A stretch of 64,000 nt of DNA from NCBI RefSeq assembly GCF_051521495.1, contig NZ_CP150355.1, forward strand, positions 1 through 64,000, in the 5' to 3' direction. A program made the translations under genes and the position numbers. The stretch comes from Sorangium sp051521495. Its GTDB lineage: Bacteria > Myxococcota_A > Polyangia > Polyangiales > Polyangiaceae. Positions 17,406 to 25,849 of the stretch are shown piece by piece; the first letter of the stretch is position 1, and the number at the start of each line of letters is the position of its first letter. The notes beneath the pieces were generated by a model. The model saw only the letters and a program-made list of their open reading frames with translations, ran no database searches and was not told the DNA's origin.

Positions 17406-18266
17406 GTGGCCAGCACCCTTCTCGCCGTAGACGACAGCGTGACCATGCGCAAAGTGCTCGAAATCACCTTTGCGGGTCAGGATTTCCGCGTCGTGACGGC
17501 GAGCAGCGCCGACGCTGCGCTGCAGAAGCTCAAGAGCGATAAACCCGACCTGGTGATCGCCGACATCACGCTCGAGCCGAAGAACGGCTACGAGCTGTGC
17601 AAGGCGATCAAGCAGGCCTCACCGGCGACGCCCGTCCTGATCCTGTCGTCCAAGCAGAACCCGTTCGACCCCGCGAAGGGATCGGGCGCGCAAGCCGACG
17701 ACCACATGGACAAGCCGTTCGACACGCAGCAGATGATCGACAAGGTCAAGAAGCTGCTGGCGTCGCGCGGCGAGGCGAAGCCCGCCGCCGCAGCAGCGCA
17801 GCCCGCCGCCGCGGCGCCTGCGCCAGCGCGCTCTCCTGCGGCGCAGCCCGCCGCCGCGGCGCAGCCTGCTGCCGCGCAGGCGGCCGCGAGCCCGCTCCAA
17901 CGCGCGAAGACCCTCATCTACACGCCCAACGCGCCGGCCACGAGCGCTGCGCCGGCGCAGGCCTCGGCCAAGACGGCGCCGGGCGGCGCGGCGAACGTGC
18001 CGGTCACGACGACGATGGCCTTCTCGCCGACGCCGGTGTCCGGCGTGCCGAAGACCGCGTCGGGGCCTGCCGCCATCGCCGCCACCGCCTCCGCGCAGGT
18101 CAACGGCCAGATGGCGAGCAAGCTCGAGGGCCTCGGCCTCACCACCGAGCAGGTGGAGGCCGTGATGGCGCTGTCCCGCGACGTGGTGGAGCGCGTCGTG
18201 TGGGAGGTCGTGCCGGTCCTCGCCGAGACGCTCATCAAGGAAGAGATCGCGCGGCTGACGAAGTAG
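17406..18266 (+). CDS. Response regulator with Ala/Pro linker and conserved C-terminal helix
   Basis: The 286 aa protein has an N-terminal receiver domain (about 4-120) with acidic pair D9/D10, phosphoacceptor D53 in VIADI, SS in LILSS, and Lys in MDKPF. An Ala/Pro/Gln-rich linker of about 100 residues follows. A compact C-terminal segment includes VERVVWEVVPVLAETLIKEE; this helix recurs in deltaproteobacterial single-receiver proteins, from memory of the group. There is no HTH or enzymatic output, so it likely acts by protein contact. The GTG start is chosen because AGGAG (17393-17397) sits 8 nt upstream and the receiver begins immediately. No histidine kinase is adjacent. Confidence 0.88.
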   Translation: MASTLLAVDDSVTMRKVLEITFAGQDFRVVTASSADAALQKLKSDKPDLVIADITLEPKNGYELCKAIKQASPATPVLILSSKQNPFDPAKGSGAQADDHMDKPFDTQQMIDKVKKLLASRGEAKPAAAAAQPAAAAPAPARSPAAQPAAAAQPAAAQAAASPLQRAKTLIYTPNAPATSAAPAQASAKTAPGGAANVPVTTTMAFSPTPVSGVPKTASGPAAIAATASAQVNGQMASKLEGLGLTTEQVEAVMALSRDVVERVVWEVVPVLAETLIKEEIARLTK

Positions 18267-18356
18267 GCGCGCGCCGCGGCCGGTGCCTGGCCGGGCCGTG
18301 GCTATCGACCCGCCCCTGTTCCTGGCGCGCCGGCGTGGCGCGCGGACGGGGCGGGG

Positions 18357-18471
18357 CGCCTTCGTGGGCGCGTGAGGTCGACCGGTCCAGGTACGGAGCG
18401 GCGGGCCGTGCGTCGTGGCGGGACGCCTTCGTGGGCGCGTGAGGTCGACCGGTCCAGGTACGGAGCGGCGG
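18357..18471. repeat. Tandem 67-bp repeat in intergenic region
   Basis: A 48-bp block (18357-18404) recurs without change at 18424-18471, giving a 67-bp period. Sequence after the second copy (to about 18490) is a decayed continuation. It fills much of the 338-bp gap 18267-18604 between the response regulator and the glycosyltransferase. No gene or clear promoter is visible in that gap. Within each copy GGTCGACC (18377-18384 and 18444-18451) is a perfect palindrome. Confidence 0.85.
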
Positions 18472-18604
18472 TCCGCGCGCCGTGGCGTCGCTCGCGGAGC
18501 GTGCGCGCTCGGGATCGCCGCGCGGGCGCATGCGACCGCTGCTTTGCCCGGCGACCTGGAGTTGCTACGCCAGGGCCGCGCCTCGTTCCGCGGTTGGCGC
18601 AGCC

Positions 18605-21427
18605 ATGAACGACACACACGACAAAGGCAGCGGTGCGCCCGCGGACGCTCGCGACGGGACGGCCGCGGGCGAGCTGGAGGGCGCCAGCGCCGCTGAGCCA
18701 CGCGCGCCTTCCTCTGAGGACGGGGCAGCGGAGGGCGGCGCGATGATCGGCATGGACGGGGCCGCACCCGACGCCGAGGAGGCTCGCCTCGTGCCGCCTG
18801 GCAACCCGCTCCGCTGGCGTGGCGCTGCCGTGGCCGCCGCGGGCGCCCTCCTCGCGTTCTTCGTGATGGCGCTCGCGCCCCAGCTTCGCTGGGGAGTGCC
18901 GCTCGGCGCGCTCGGTGTTGCCCTCGCGGCGCTCGGTCTGCTCGATCTGCTCGGCACGTTCGACGACCCCCCTGAGCGCGTCGCGACGCGCGTCGGGATC
19001 CGCGACCTCATCGGCCCGCTCGTGTTGCTCGGGGGCGGGCTCGTTGCGCTCGTCGTCCTCGTCACGCTGAGCGTCGCGGGCTTCCTCTCGCCGAGCGCCC
19101 TCTCGCCAGACGGCGCGCCGACGCTGCTCTCGCTGGCGCTGCCCGCCATCGCCATCCCTGCCGCGTTTCTCACGACGGTGATCGGCGCGTTCCGGTTCGG
19201 CGAGCGCCTCGGCCCCTACCGCGTTGACGAGGCGGGAGCTCCTCGCTCGCTCCGCCGGCGGCACGGCTTCTGGCTCGTCGTCCTCGTCACGCTGCTCTAC
19301 CTGCCCATGCTCGGGAGCCACTCGCTCACCGATCCCTGGGAGACGCACTACGGCGAGGTCGCGCGCGAGATCCTGGCCAGGAACGACTGGATATCCCTCT
19401 GGTGGGCGCAGGACGGCTGGTTCTGGTCGAAGCCGGTGCTCGACTTCTGGATGCAGGCGCTCGCGATGGCCGCGTTCGGCGTCCGCTACCGATCGGGCGA
19501 GATGCTCTCGGCGGCCGCCGAGGGGCGCACCCCGTGGCCCGAGTGGGCCGTCAGGCTCCCGATCTTCGCGCTGACGCTTATCGCCGTCTATCTCCTCTAC
19601 AAGGCCGTCGCGCGGACCTTCAGCCGCCGCGCGGGGCTGCTCGCGGGGCTCGTCCTCGCCACGATGCCGCAGTGGTTCCTGGTCTCCCACCAGACCATGA
19701 CGGACATGCCGTTCGTCGCGACGATGGCCGCGGCGATGGCGCTCCTCCTGCTCGGCATCCACACCGACGAGGCGGAGGAGGCGCGCGTCTACGAGGTGGA
19801 CCTCGGGCCGCTCAAGGTGGGCCTCTCGGTCTATCACCTCGTGCTCGGGGCGATCATCGCCTGCGCGCTGCCGCAGATCCTCTACCTGCTCTCGCGTCAC
19901 GTCGACATCCGCGTGGCGCCCTTCGGCCTGCGCTTCCACGGCGACGTCTTCAGCTCGGGCTCACCGGGCAACTGCGGTCTTCCCGGCAACGAGGCCTGCC
20001 GGTCGGTGCTGCCCGTGCTCTCCGGCCTTCAGCCTGCGCTGCAGGCGCTCGTCTGGGCGCAGACGCTCGGGATCGTCCTGTACGCCAGCTGGGGCGAGCG
20101 GCGCGTCCAGCGGCTCCTCTTCCTCGCGGCGTGGTTCTTCGCGGCCCTGTCCACGATGGCCAAGGGGCCGGCGGGCTTCGGGCTCCCGGTGCTCTGCGCG
20201 CTCGGTTACGTCGTCGTCTCCCGCCGGTACCGCGACCTGCTCAAGATGGAGATCCCCGTCGGGTTGCTCGTGCTCGCGTGCGTCGCGTTGCCCTGGTTCG
20301 TCGCGATGTACGCGCGGCACGGCCAGCCTTTCACCGACAGGCTCCTGTTCCACGACATGTTCAAGCGCGCCTTCACCCACGTCCACGACACGAACGAGGG
20401 CGACGACGTGAGCTTCCGCTATTACGTGTGGCAGCTCGGCTACGCGATGTTCCCGTGGACGGGGCTCGTGCCCGCATCGCTCGTGTGGTGGCTCAGGCGG
20501 CGCGAGGGGGCGGCGCCGGGGGAGCCCGGCTCGGCCGAGATCCGCCAGGGTGACGCTTCGGTGTTCCTGGCGATGTGGTTCCTCTTCGGCTTCGCGCTCT
20601 TCTCCCTGATGCTGACGAAGTTCCACCACTACATCCTGCCGGCCGTCCCGCCGGCGGCGATGCTCACGGGGATCCTGCTCGACGACATGCTGCGCCTCGG
20701 TGGCGGCGCGGGAGGGCTCGCGCGCCGCTCGGGCGACGACGCCTCGCCGGCGCTGTCGGCGCGCGCTGCTGCAGTGGTCAGCTACGAGCGCGCGATGCTC
20801 GGCGCGATCGCGATCGGCGCTGCGCTCCTGGTGTTCTTCGTCGGGCGCGATCTCGCGATGGTCCGCGAGGGTCAGCCGAGCCAGGCCAGGCTGCTGCACC
20901 TGTTCACGTACAATTACAAGCGTTCCTGGCCGCAGTCGCTCGATTTCTCCGCGACCTTGTGGGCGTTTACCGCCGCCGCGGCCGCCCTGTGCTTCCTGCT
21001 GATGGTCGCGCGCTGGCGCCGCCACGTCGTCTATGCGCTCCTGTCGCTCGCCGTCGTGTTCACGGCGTGGGGGATCGACGTGTACTTCGTGCAGACGTCA
21101 CCGCACTGGGGGCAACGCGAGACGTTGCTCGCCTACGTGCGCGCGAGCAAGGAAATCCCAGGGCCGCTCGTCGCGTACCAGATGAACTGGAAGGGCGAGA
21201 ACTTCTATGCCGGCAACCAGCTGGCGGCCTTCGTGTCGAGCGGAAAGAAGTTCCAGGACTACATCAACGAGCAGAAGAAGAAGGGCGTGAAGACCTTCTA
21301 CTTCGTCACCGAGCACGGACGCATCAGCTCCTTGTCGAACGAGCTCGGCAACCCTCGCATCTTCGAGAAGCTCACGTCCATCGAGCTCAACAACAAGTTC
21401 CTCGTTGTGCGAGCGACCTTCGAGTGA
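18605..21427 (+). CDS. GT39-type integral membrane glycosyltransferase
   Basis: This 940 aa polytopic membrane protein resembles the ArnT/PMT superfamily (GT39), enzymes that move sugars from polyprenyl-phosphate donors onto lipid or protein at the membrane's outer face. A disordered acidic N-terminus (about 75 aa) precedes several helices. The luminal catalytic loop shows DPWETHYGEVAREILARNDW with the expected Asp/Glu pair, followed by FWSKPVLDFWMQA. About a dozen hydrophobic segments follow, and a soluble C-terminal part after about 830. The ATG at 18605 is chosen over upstream in-frame starts because those lie in repeat-rich intergenic DNA. Donor and acceptor are unknown. Confidence 0.85.
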   Translation: MNDTHDKGSGAPADARDGTAAGELEGASAAEPRAPSSEDGAAEGGAMIGMDGAAPDAEEARLVPPGNPLRWRGAAVAAAGALLAFFVMALAPQLRWGVPLGALGVALAALGLLDLLGTFDDPPERVATRVGIRDLIGPLVLLGGGLVALVVLVTLSVAGFLSPSALSPDGAPTLLSLALPAIAIPAAFLTTVIGAFRFGERLGPYRVDEAGAPRSLRRRHGFWLVVLVTLLYLPMLGSHSLTDPWETHYGEVAREILARNDWISLWWAQDGWFWSKPVLDFWMQALAMAAFGVRYRSGEMLSAAAEGRTPWPEWAVRLPIFALTLIAVYLLYKAVARTFSRRAGLLAGLVLATMPQWFLVSHQTMTDMPFVATMAAAMALLLLGIHTDEAEEARVYEVDLGPLKVGLSVYHLVLGAIIACALPQILYLLSRHVDIRVAPFGLRFHGDVFSSGSPGNCGLPGNEACRSVLPVLSGLQPALQALVWAQTLGIVLYASWGERRVQRLLFLAAWFFAALSTMAKGPAGFGLPVLCALGYVVVSRRYRDLLKMEIPVGLLVLACVALPWFVAMYARHGQPFTDRLLFHDMFKRAFTHVHDTNEGDDVSFRYYVWQLGYAMFPWTGLVPASLVWWLRRREGAAPGEPGSAEIRQGDASVFLAMWFLFGFALFSLMLTKFHHYILPAVPPAAMLTGILLDDMLRLGGGAGGLARRSGDDASPALSARAAAVVSYERAMLGAIAIGAALLVFFVGRDLAMVREGQPSQARLLHLFTYNYKRSWPQSLDFSATLWAFTAAAAALCFLLMVARWRRHVVYALLSLAVVFTAWGIDVYFVQTSPHWGQRETLLAYVRASKEIPGPLVAYQMNWKGENFYAGNQLAAFVSSGKKFQDYINEQKKKGVKTFYFVTEHGRISSLSNELGNPRIFEKLTSIELNNKFLVVRATFE

Positions 21428-21665
21428 TCCGAACGGCTCCTGAAAGCGCTCATCTCACCAGCGCTGTCCGGCTGTGAGGCTGTACGCCTGCTCCGGCCCG
21501 GGGAATGCGGCTGTCCGTGTTCAGCGGTAATGCTGGTTCAGGAGCCCCCTTGCATCTCTGTCGCCGCGGCGGCGCATCAGCGCAAGGAGGCCCCTGCCCG
21601 GACGTTCTAAGTCCTTGAAATGCCAATAGGAAGTCGTGGCACGCGCCCTGCTTTTACGTGGAATC

Positions 21666-21712
21666 GAGCGTCGCGGCGGAGACCTTTCCCCCCCAGGTCC
21701 GCTGCGACGCTC
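21666..21712. terminator. 15-bp bidirectional terminator hairpin
   Basis: A 15-bp stem pairs 21666-21680 with 21698-21712 (one G.U pair in the plus-strand RNA) around a 17-nt loop. On the plus strand a TCTCTTTC tract (21713-21720) follows. It lies in the 328-bp gap 21428-21755 between the convergent GT39 and cobA-hemD genes, 44 bp past the latter's stop. The rest of the gap shows no gene. Confidence 0.75.
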
Positions 21713-21755
21713 TCTCTTTCGCGCCGCTGAGCCGGCCGCACATCGTGCGATCGGC

Positions 21756-23453
21756 TCATCCGCTCCTGGCGCTTCCAGGGGCGCCTTGCAATGCAGTGAA
21801 ATGTCGATCCAGCGCGTCCAGGAGACCTGCTGTGGTGCTCACCTCGGCGGTCACGCCGATCCGGAGCCCCCGCTTCTCGGCGGTCGCGGTCGTGATCGGC
21901 CCGATGCTCGCGAGGAGAACGCGATCGAGCCGCGCCGCGGCGCCCTCGCCGAGGAGATCGCAGAGGCTGTCGACGGTGCTGCTCGAGGTGAGCAGCACGA
22001 CGTCGATCTCGCCCGCAGAGAGCGCCCGGAGCAGCTCTTCGCGGCGGCCGGCCGACGCGGGGCGGGTCTCGTAGACAGGCACGACGTCGACCTCGCAACC
22101 GGCGGCGCGGAGGCGCTCGGGGAGCACCTCGCGCGCGACCAGCGCGCGCGCGAGAAGGACCCGGACCGGAGGGCGCGCCGCCCTGCGCTCGGCCAGCACG
22201 GGGTCGGCGAGGATCGCCTCCGCGAGCTCCTCGCCTCGGAATTCCCGCGGGACGATGTCGGCGCGGACGCCGCGCGCGGCGAGCGCGGCGGCCGTCCCGA
22301 CGCCGATCGCGGCGAGGCGCGCCGGGCCGAAGGCGCGCGCGTCCAGGCCGAGCCGCTCCATCTCCTTGAAGAAGCAGGCCACCCCGTTCTCGCTCGTGAA
22401 GACGACGGCGTGGTAACCGGAGAGCCCGCGGACGGCCTCCGCGACGCGCGTCGGGTCAGGGGGCGGGTGGATCTCGATGGTCGCGAGCTCCACCGCCTCG
22501 CCCCCGCGGAGGCGCACGAGCCTCGACGTCGAGCGCGCCTGGTGGCGCGGACGGGTCACCAGCACCCGCTTGCCGAACAGCGGCTTCCGGTCGAACCAGC
22601 GCAGCGCGTCGCGCAGGCCCGTGACGGCGCCGACGACGATGACCGCGGGGCTCTGGAGCCCCTCCTCCCTGACGCGGCGGGGCAGCTCGTCGAGGCGGCC
22701 CGTGACGACGCGCTGGTCGGCCCGCGTGCCCCACTGGATCGCCGCCGCCGGCGTCGCGGGATCGCGCTGCCCCGGCCCCGTCAGCCCCGCGACCACCGCG
22801 TCGAGGGCCTGCATGCCCATCAGGACGCAGATGGTCCCGCGGACCGAGGCGAGCTCGCTCCAGTCGAAGGATCTGCCGGCCCGGGTGACGCCGCTGACGA
22901 TCATCACGCTGGAGGCGATGTGCCGGTGGGTCAGCGAGATGCCGGCGTAGGCCGTCGCGCCGAGCGGAGAGCAGACGCCCGGCACCACCTCGAACGGCAC
23001 CCCGGCCCGCGCGAGCGCCTCCGCTTCCTCCGAGCCACGCCCGAAGAGGAACGGATCGCCGCCCTTCAAGCGAACGACGCTGCGGCCCGCGAGGCCCAGC
23101 GCGACGAGCTCGGCGTCGATCTCCGCCTGCTTCGCGTCCTTCACCACCCGATCGCCGCCGCGCTTGCCGACCGAGCGCACGTCGGCGCCCTCCCGCACGC
23201 GGTCCAGCAGCGCGGGGTGGACGAGCTCGTCGTGCAGCACGACGTCGGCCGTGGTGAGCAGCTCTGCGCCGCGCAGCGTGAGGAGCCCCGGATCCCCCGG
23301 GCCGGCGCCGACCAGGTACACGACGCCTGGCCTGGCCGCGCCCGGCGCCCCGTCATTCGTTGTCCCCGGAGCCGCCGCGCCGGGGCCTTCCTCGGAGGGA
23401 TCGTTACGCTTCGGAAACACCGTCAAACTCCCGTAATTCTCTCGTTCATTCAT
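21756..23453 (-). CDS. cobA-hemD: Fused uroporphyrinogen-III methyltransferase/synthase
   Basis: The 565 aa protein fuses two tetrapyrrole enzymes. Residues about 45-290 are SAM-dependent uroporphyrinogen-III C-methyltransferase (SUMT): VYLVGAGPGDPGLLTLRGAE, the VVRLKGGDPFLFGRGSEE motif and the GVCSPLGATAYAGI segment. Residues about 305-560 are uroporphyrinogen-III synthase (HemD type): KRVLVTRPRHQARS and VVFTSENGVACFF, with a terminal TSSSTVDSL loop. The product feeds both haem (uroporphyrinogen III) and sirohaem or cobalamin (precorrin-2). hemB lies about 0.7 kb away on the other strand; hemC is not in the window. The ATG at 23453 gives a short disordered leader, so the start could be slightly internal. 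Confidence 0.93.
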   Translation of the reverse strand: MNERENYGSLTVFPKRNDPSEEGPGAAAPGTTNDGAPGAARPGVVYLVGAGPGDPGLLTLRGAELLTTADVVLHDELVHPALLDRVREGADVRSVGKRGGDRVVKDAKQAEIDAELVALGLAGRSVVRLKGGDPFLFGRGSEEAEALARAGVPFEVVPGVCSPLGATAYAGISLTHRHIASSVMIVSGVTRAGRSFDWSELASVRGTICVLMGMQALDAVVAGLTGPGQRDPATPAAAIQWGTRADQRVVTGRLDELPRRVREEGLQSPAVIVVGAVTGLRDALRWFDRKPLFGKRVLVTRPRHQARSTSRLVRLRGGEAVELATIEIHPPPDPTRVAEAVRGLSGYHAVVFTSENGVACFFKEMERLGLDARAFGPARLAAIGVGTAAALAARGVRADIVPREFRGEELAEAILADPVLAERRAARPPVRVLLARALVAREVLPERLRAAGCEVDVVPVYETRPASAGRREELLRALSAGEIDVVLLTSSSTVDSLCDLLGEGAAARLDRVLLASIGPITTATAEKRGLRIGVTAEVSTTAGLLDALDRHFTALQGAPGSARSG

Positions 23454-23562
23454 GGGAGACGTTGATTGTCATAGCCATTCTGCAGTGATATTGACTCGGT
23501 GCGTTATGGGGTTAGAATCGCACCCGTCGATTCAACGTCCGGCGGTTTCTGGAGTCCATTCG

Positions 23563-23937
23563 ATGAGATCTGTGAAACTGTTCGAGGAGCTACTGAGCTC
23601 GGAGCGCGGCTTTCCGGACCGATGGTACGTCACCAACGGAGAGCGCTCGGTCGGGCCGGTCAAGCTCGACCAGCTCGCGCGCGGCATTGAGAGTGGAATG
23701 GTCCCCCTCGATAGCTTCGTCCGCAATGAGGCATGGACCGTGTGGTGCCCGCTCTCCGACATTGCAACGGTCACGGTAGCCGCCGCGCCGACGCCTGCGG
23801 AACAGCCGGAGGAGGGCTCGGCAGCGGACGACGAGGATACGCTCCCGCTGTCGTCCCAGCAGACCCCTCAGCCGATGACGCCGCGTCCTGGATCGGCGGC
23901 GCGCTCGGCGGCGCGCTCTGGAGCAGCCCATCGCTGA
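23563..23937 (+). CDS. Small GYF_2-domain protein
   Basis: This 124 aa protein has a GYF_2-like domain over about 19-67: WYVTNGERSVGPVKLDQLARG and the SFVRNEAWTVWCPL end. The domain is usually a peptide-binding or regulatory module in bacterial membrane or signalling proteins. The remainder is an acidic then Pro/Ala/Arg-rich tail without structure. GGAG (23551-23554) lies 8 nt before the ATG at 23563, which decides the start against in-frame ATGs upstream. It is divergent from cobA-hemD, whose start is 109 bp away. The partner is unknown. Confidence 0.78.
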   Translation: MRSVKLFEELLSSERGFPDRWYVTNGERSVGPVKLDQLARGIESGMVPLDSFVRNEAWTVWCPLSDIATVTVAAAPTPAEQPEEGSAADDEDTLPLSSQQTPQPMTPRPGSAARSAARSGAAHR

Positions 23938-24050
23938 GCCACGGCCGCGCGCGCGGACCGCGCCGGGCGCGAGCTCCGCTCGCGGAGGGGCGAGCGCGGC
24001 CGGAGGGCGGGAAGTGAAGGGACGTTCTCATGCTGGCGGTTTCGGGCGAA

Positions 24051-24078
24051 CGCTGCGAACACTAACCGATTCGCAGCG
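24051..24078. terminator. 9-bp hairpin between GYF gene and hemB
   Basis: A perfect 9-bp inverted repeat pairs 24051-24059 with 24070-24078 across a 10-nt AT-richer loop. It is 114 bp past the GYF-gene stop and 79 bp before the hemB start. It could end the first transcript or lie in the hemB leader; the sequence does not decide. No T tract follows. Confidence 0.45.
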
Positions 24079-24156
24079 CTCAGGCGATCCACGGATCGCG
24101 CCGGCCTGGAGACCCGAGCGGCTCCCGCGGGCGAAGGGCTGCTATGCTCCGCCGCC

Positions 24157-25140
24157 GTGTTCCCCACGAAGAGACCGCGCCGGCTCCGTCGCTCGCCCGC
24201 CCTCCGCGCCCTGGTGCGAGAGACAACCCTCCATCCGGGAGATTTCATCCTCCCCCTCTTCTTCAACGAGGCGCTCGACGCGCCTCGCCCGATCGGAACC
24301 ATGCCTGGCGTCTCGCAGCTGCCCGTGAGCGCCGCGGCCGCGCAGGCGCGGCTCTGCAAGGAGCTCGGCATCGGCGGGACGATCCTGTTCGGGCTGCCGC
24401 GCACCAAGGATGCGGCGGGCACGAGCGCCTACGACCCGGACGGGCCCGTGCCGCGCGCCGTGAAGGCGATGAAGGAGGCCGTGCCGGAGCTCCTCGTGAT
24501 CACCGACGTGTGCGTGGACGAGTACACCGATCACGGCCACTGCGGCCTGCTCCGGCAGGACGCGTCCGGAGCGGTGGACGTCGACAACGACGCGACGCTG
24601 GAGGTGCTCGCGCGCGCGGCGGTGGTTCACGCCAAGGCCGGGGCCGACGTGGTCGCGCCGAGCGACATGATGGACGGCCGTGTCGCCGCGATCCGGCGCG
24701 CCCTCGACGCCGAGGCGCTGACGGGGACGGCGATCCTCTCCTACGCCGTGAAGTATGCGTCCGGCTTTTATGGACCGTTCCGCGAGGCGGCCGACTGCGC
24801 GCCCAAGTTCGGCGACCGGGCGGGCTACCAGATGGACCCCGGGAACGCCCGCGAGGGCCTGCGCGAGGCGGCGCTCGACGAGGAAGAGGGGGCCGACATG
24901 CTCATGGTGAAGCCCGCGCTCGCGTACCTCGACGTCATCGCCCGCGTGCGCGAGGTGACGACGCTCCCGCTCGGCGCGTACAACGTCAGCGGCGAGTACG
25001 CGATGATCAAGGCGGCCGCGGAGCGCGGAATGATCGACGAGAAGCGCGCCGTGATCGAGCTGCTGACGTCGATCCGGCGCGCCGGGGCCGACTTCATCCT
25101 CACCTACCACGCGCTCGACGCCGCGCGCTGGCTCGGCTGA
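24157..25140 (+). CDS. hemB: Delta-aminolevulinic acid dehydratase (porphobilinogen synthase)
   Basis: HemB condenses two 5-aminolevulinate molecules to porphobilinogen, the first common tetrapyrrole step. The 327 aa protein has Schiff-base lysines K199 (SYAVKYASGFYGPFR) and K252 (MVKPALAYLD). The metal site reads DVCVDEYTDHGHCG. C119 and C129 match two zinc Cys of E. coli HemB, but the middle one is Asp121, so the site is a hybrid. The start is GTG at 24157, giving the normal N-terminus RRLRRSPALRALVRET. A lipoprotein gene follows after 3 nt and is probably cotranscribed. Confidence 0.96.
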   Translation: MFPTKRPRRLRRSPALRALVRETTLHPGDFILPLFFNEALDAPRPIGTMPGVSQLPVSAAAAQARLCKELGIGGTILFGLPRTKDAAGTSAYDPDGPVPRAVKAMKEAVPELLVITDVCVDEYTDHGHCGLLRQDASGAVDVDNDATLEVLARAAVVHAKAGADVVAPSDMMDGRVAAIRRALDAEALTGTAILSYAVKYASGFYGPFREAADCAPKFGDRAGYQMDPGNAREGLREAALDEEEGADMLMVKPALAYLDVIARVREVTTLPLGAYNVSGEYAMIKAAAERGMIDEKRAVIELLTSIRRAGADFILTYHALDAARWLG

Positions 25141-25143
25141 GCC

Positions 25144-25719
25144 ATGCGGAGCTGGAGCGCAGGCGAGAACGCCGCGCAGCGCTTGAGATGGGCCGCCGCC
25201 TGGACGGTGGCCGCGTCGGCCGCGCTCGCGGCGGGGTGCGCGCCGAACAGGTGCGACCGGTCCGAGGAATCGAACCCGCCCATCGAGTTCACCGAAGCCA
25301 CACCGCAGGGGGGCATCTACGAGACCTCGGCGCCGGACGGCGAGCTCCTCTATTTCCCCGGCGGCATGCGGTATGCGCTCAAGCATCACCTCGGCGCGCG
25401 CCCCCGATGGTGGCAGGTGTACCTGTCGTTCGAGCGCGACGGCACGAAGAGCGGCGGGACGCTGGCGCAGGCGGCCGGCAACCAGGCCGAGGTGATCTGC
25501 GTCGACGACCAGCACCTGATCATCGTGAACGGCAGCTGCTCCGAGTACTGGCTGCGGGTGGTCGCAGGGGGCGCGGTCGGCGCCGACGACGGCGCGACGG
25601 GAGCCGCCGGAGGCGCGGCCGGCGCCGACGGCGATGCGACGGGAGCCGCCGGAGGCGCCGTCGTCGGCAGGTGCTACGGCGACGACGCCGATCCTGGCGG
25701 AGGCAGCGGAGAGCCCTAG
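25144..25719 (+). CDS. Predicted lipoprotein, unknown function
   Basis: This 191 aa protein starts 3 nt after the hemB stop. A signal peptide ends in the lipobox LAAGC (Cys about 33). The mature region has six further Cys residues and a compact part with RPRWWQVYLSFERDG. The tail contains two near-identical Gly/Ala/Asp units (for example DGATGAAGGA). I recognise no family. The tail repeats suggest a flexible surface spacer. A T-run at 25788-25797, about 70 bp downstream, could mark the end of the hemB transcript, but I could not find a strong stem before it. Confidence 0.72.
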   Translation: MRSWSAGENAAQRLRWAAAWTVAASAALAAGCAPNRCDRSEESNPPIEFTEATPQGGIYETSAPDGELLYFPGGMRYALKHHLGARPRWWQVYLSFERDGTKSGGTLAQAAGNQAEVICVDDQHLIIVNGSCSEYWLRVVAGGAVGADDGATGAAGGAAGADGDATGAAGGAVVGRCYGDDADPGGGSGEP

Positions 25720-25849
25720 GGCCCGCGCGAGCCATCCTGTCGGATCGCTGGCCGTCGCGGCGCGGCGGGGTGCGCGAGGCGCTGGCCTTTTTTCTTTAAC
25801 CTCGCCCCCGCGCGCGTCTGGTTCGCGGCGCCTTTAGCGGGGCGCGCTC

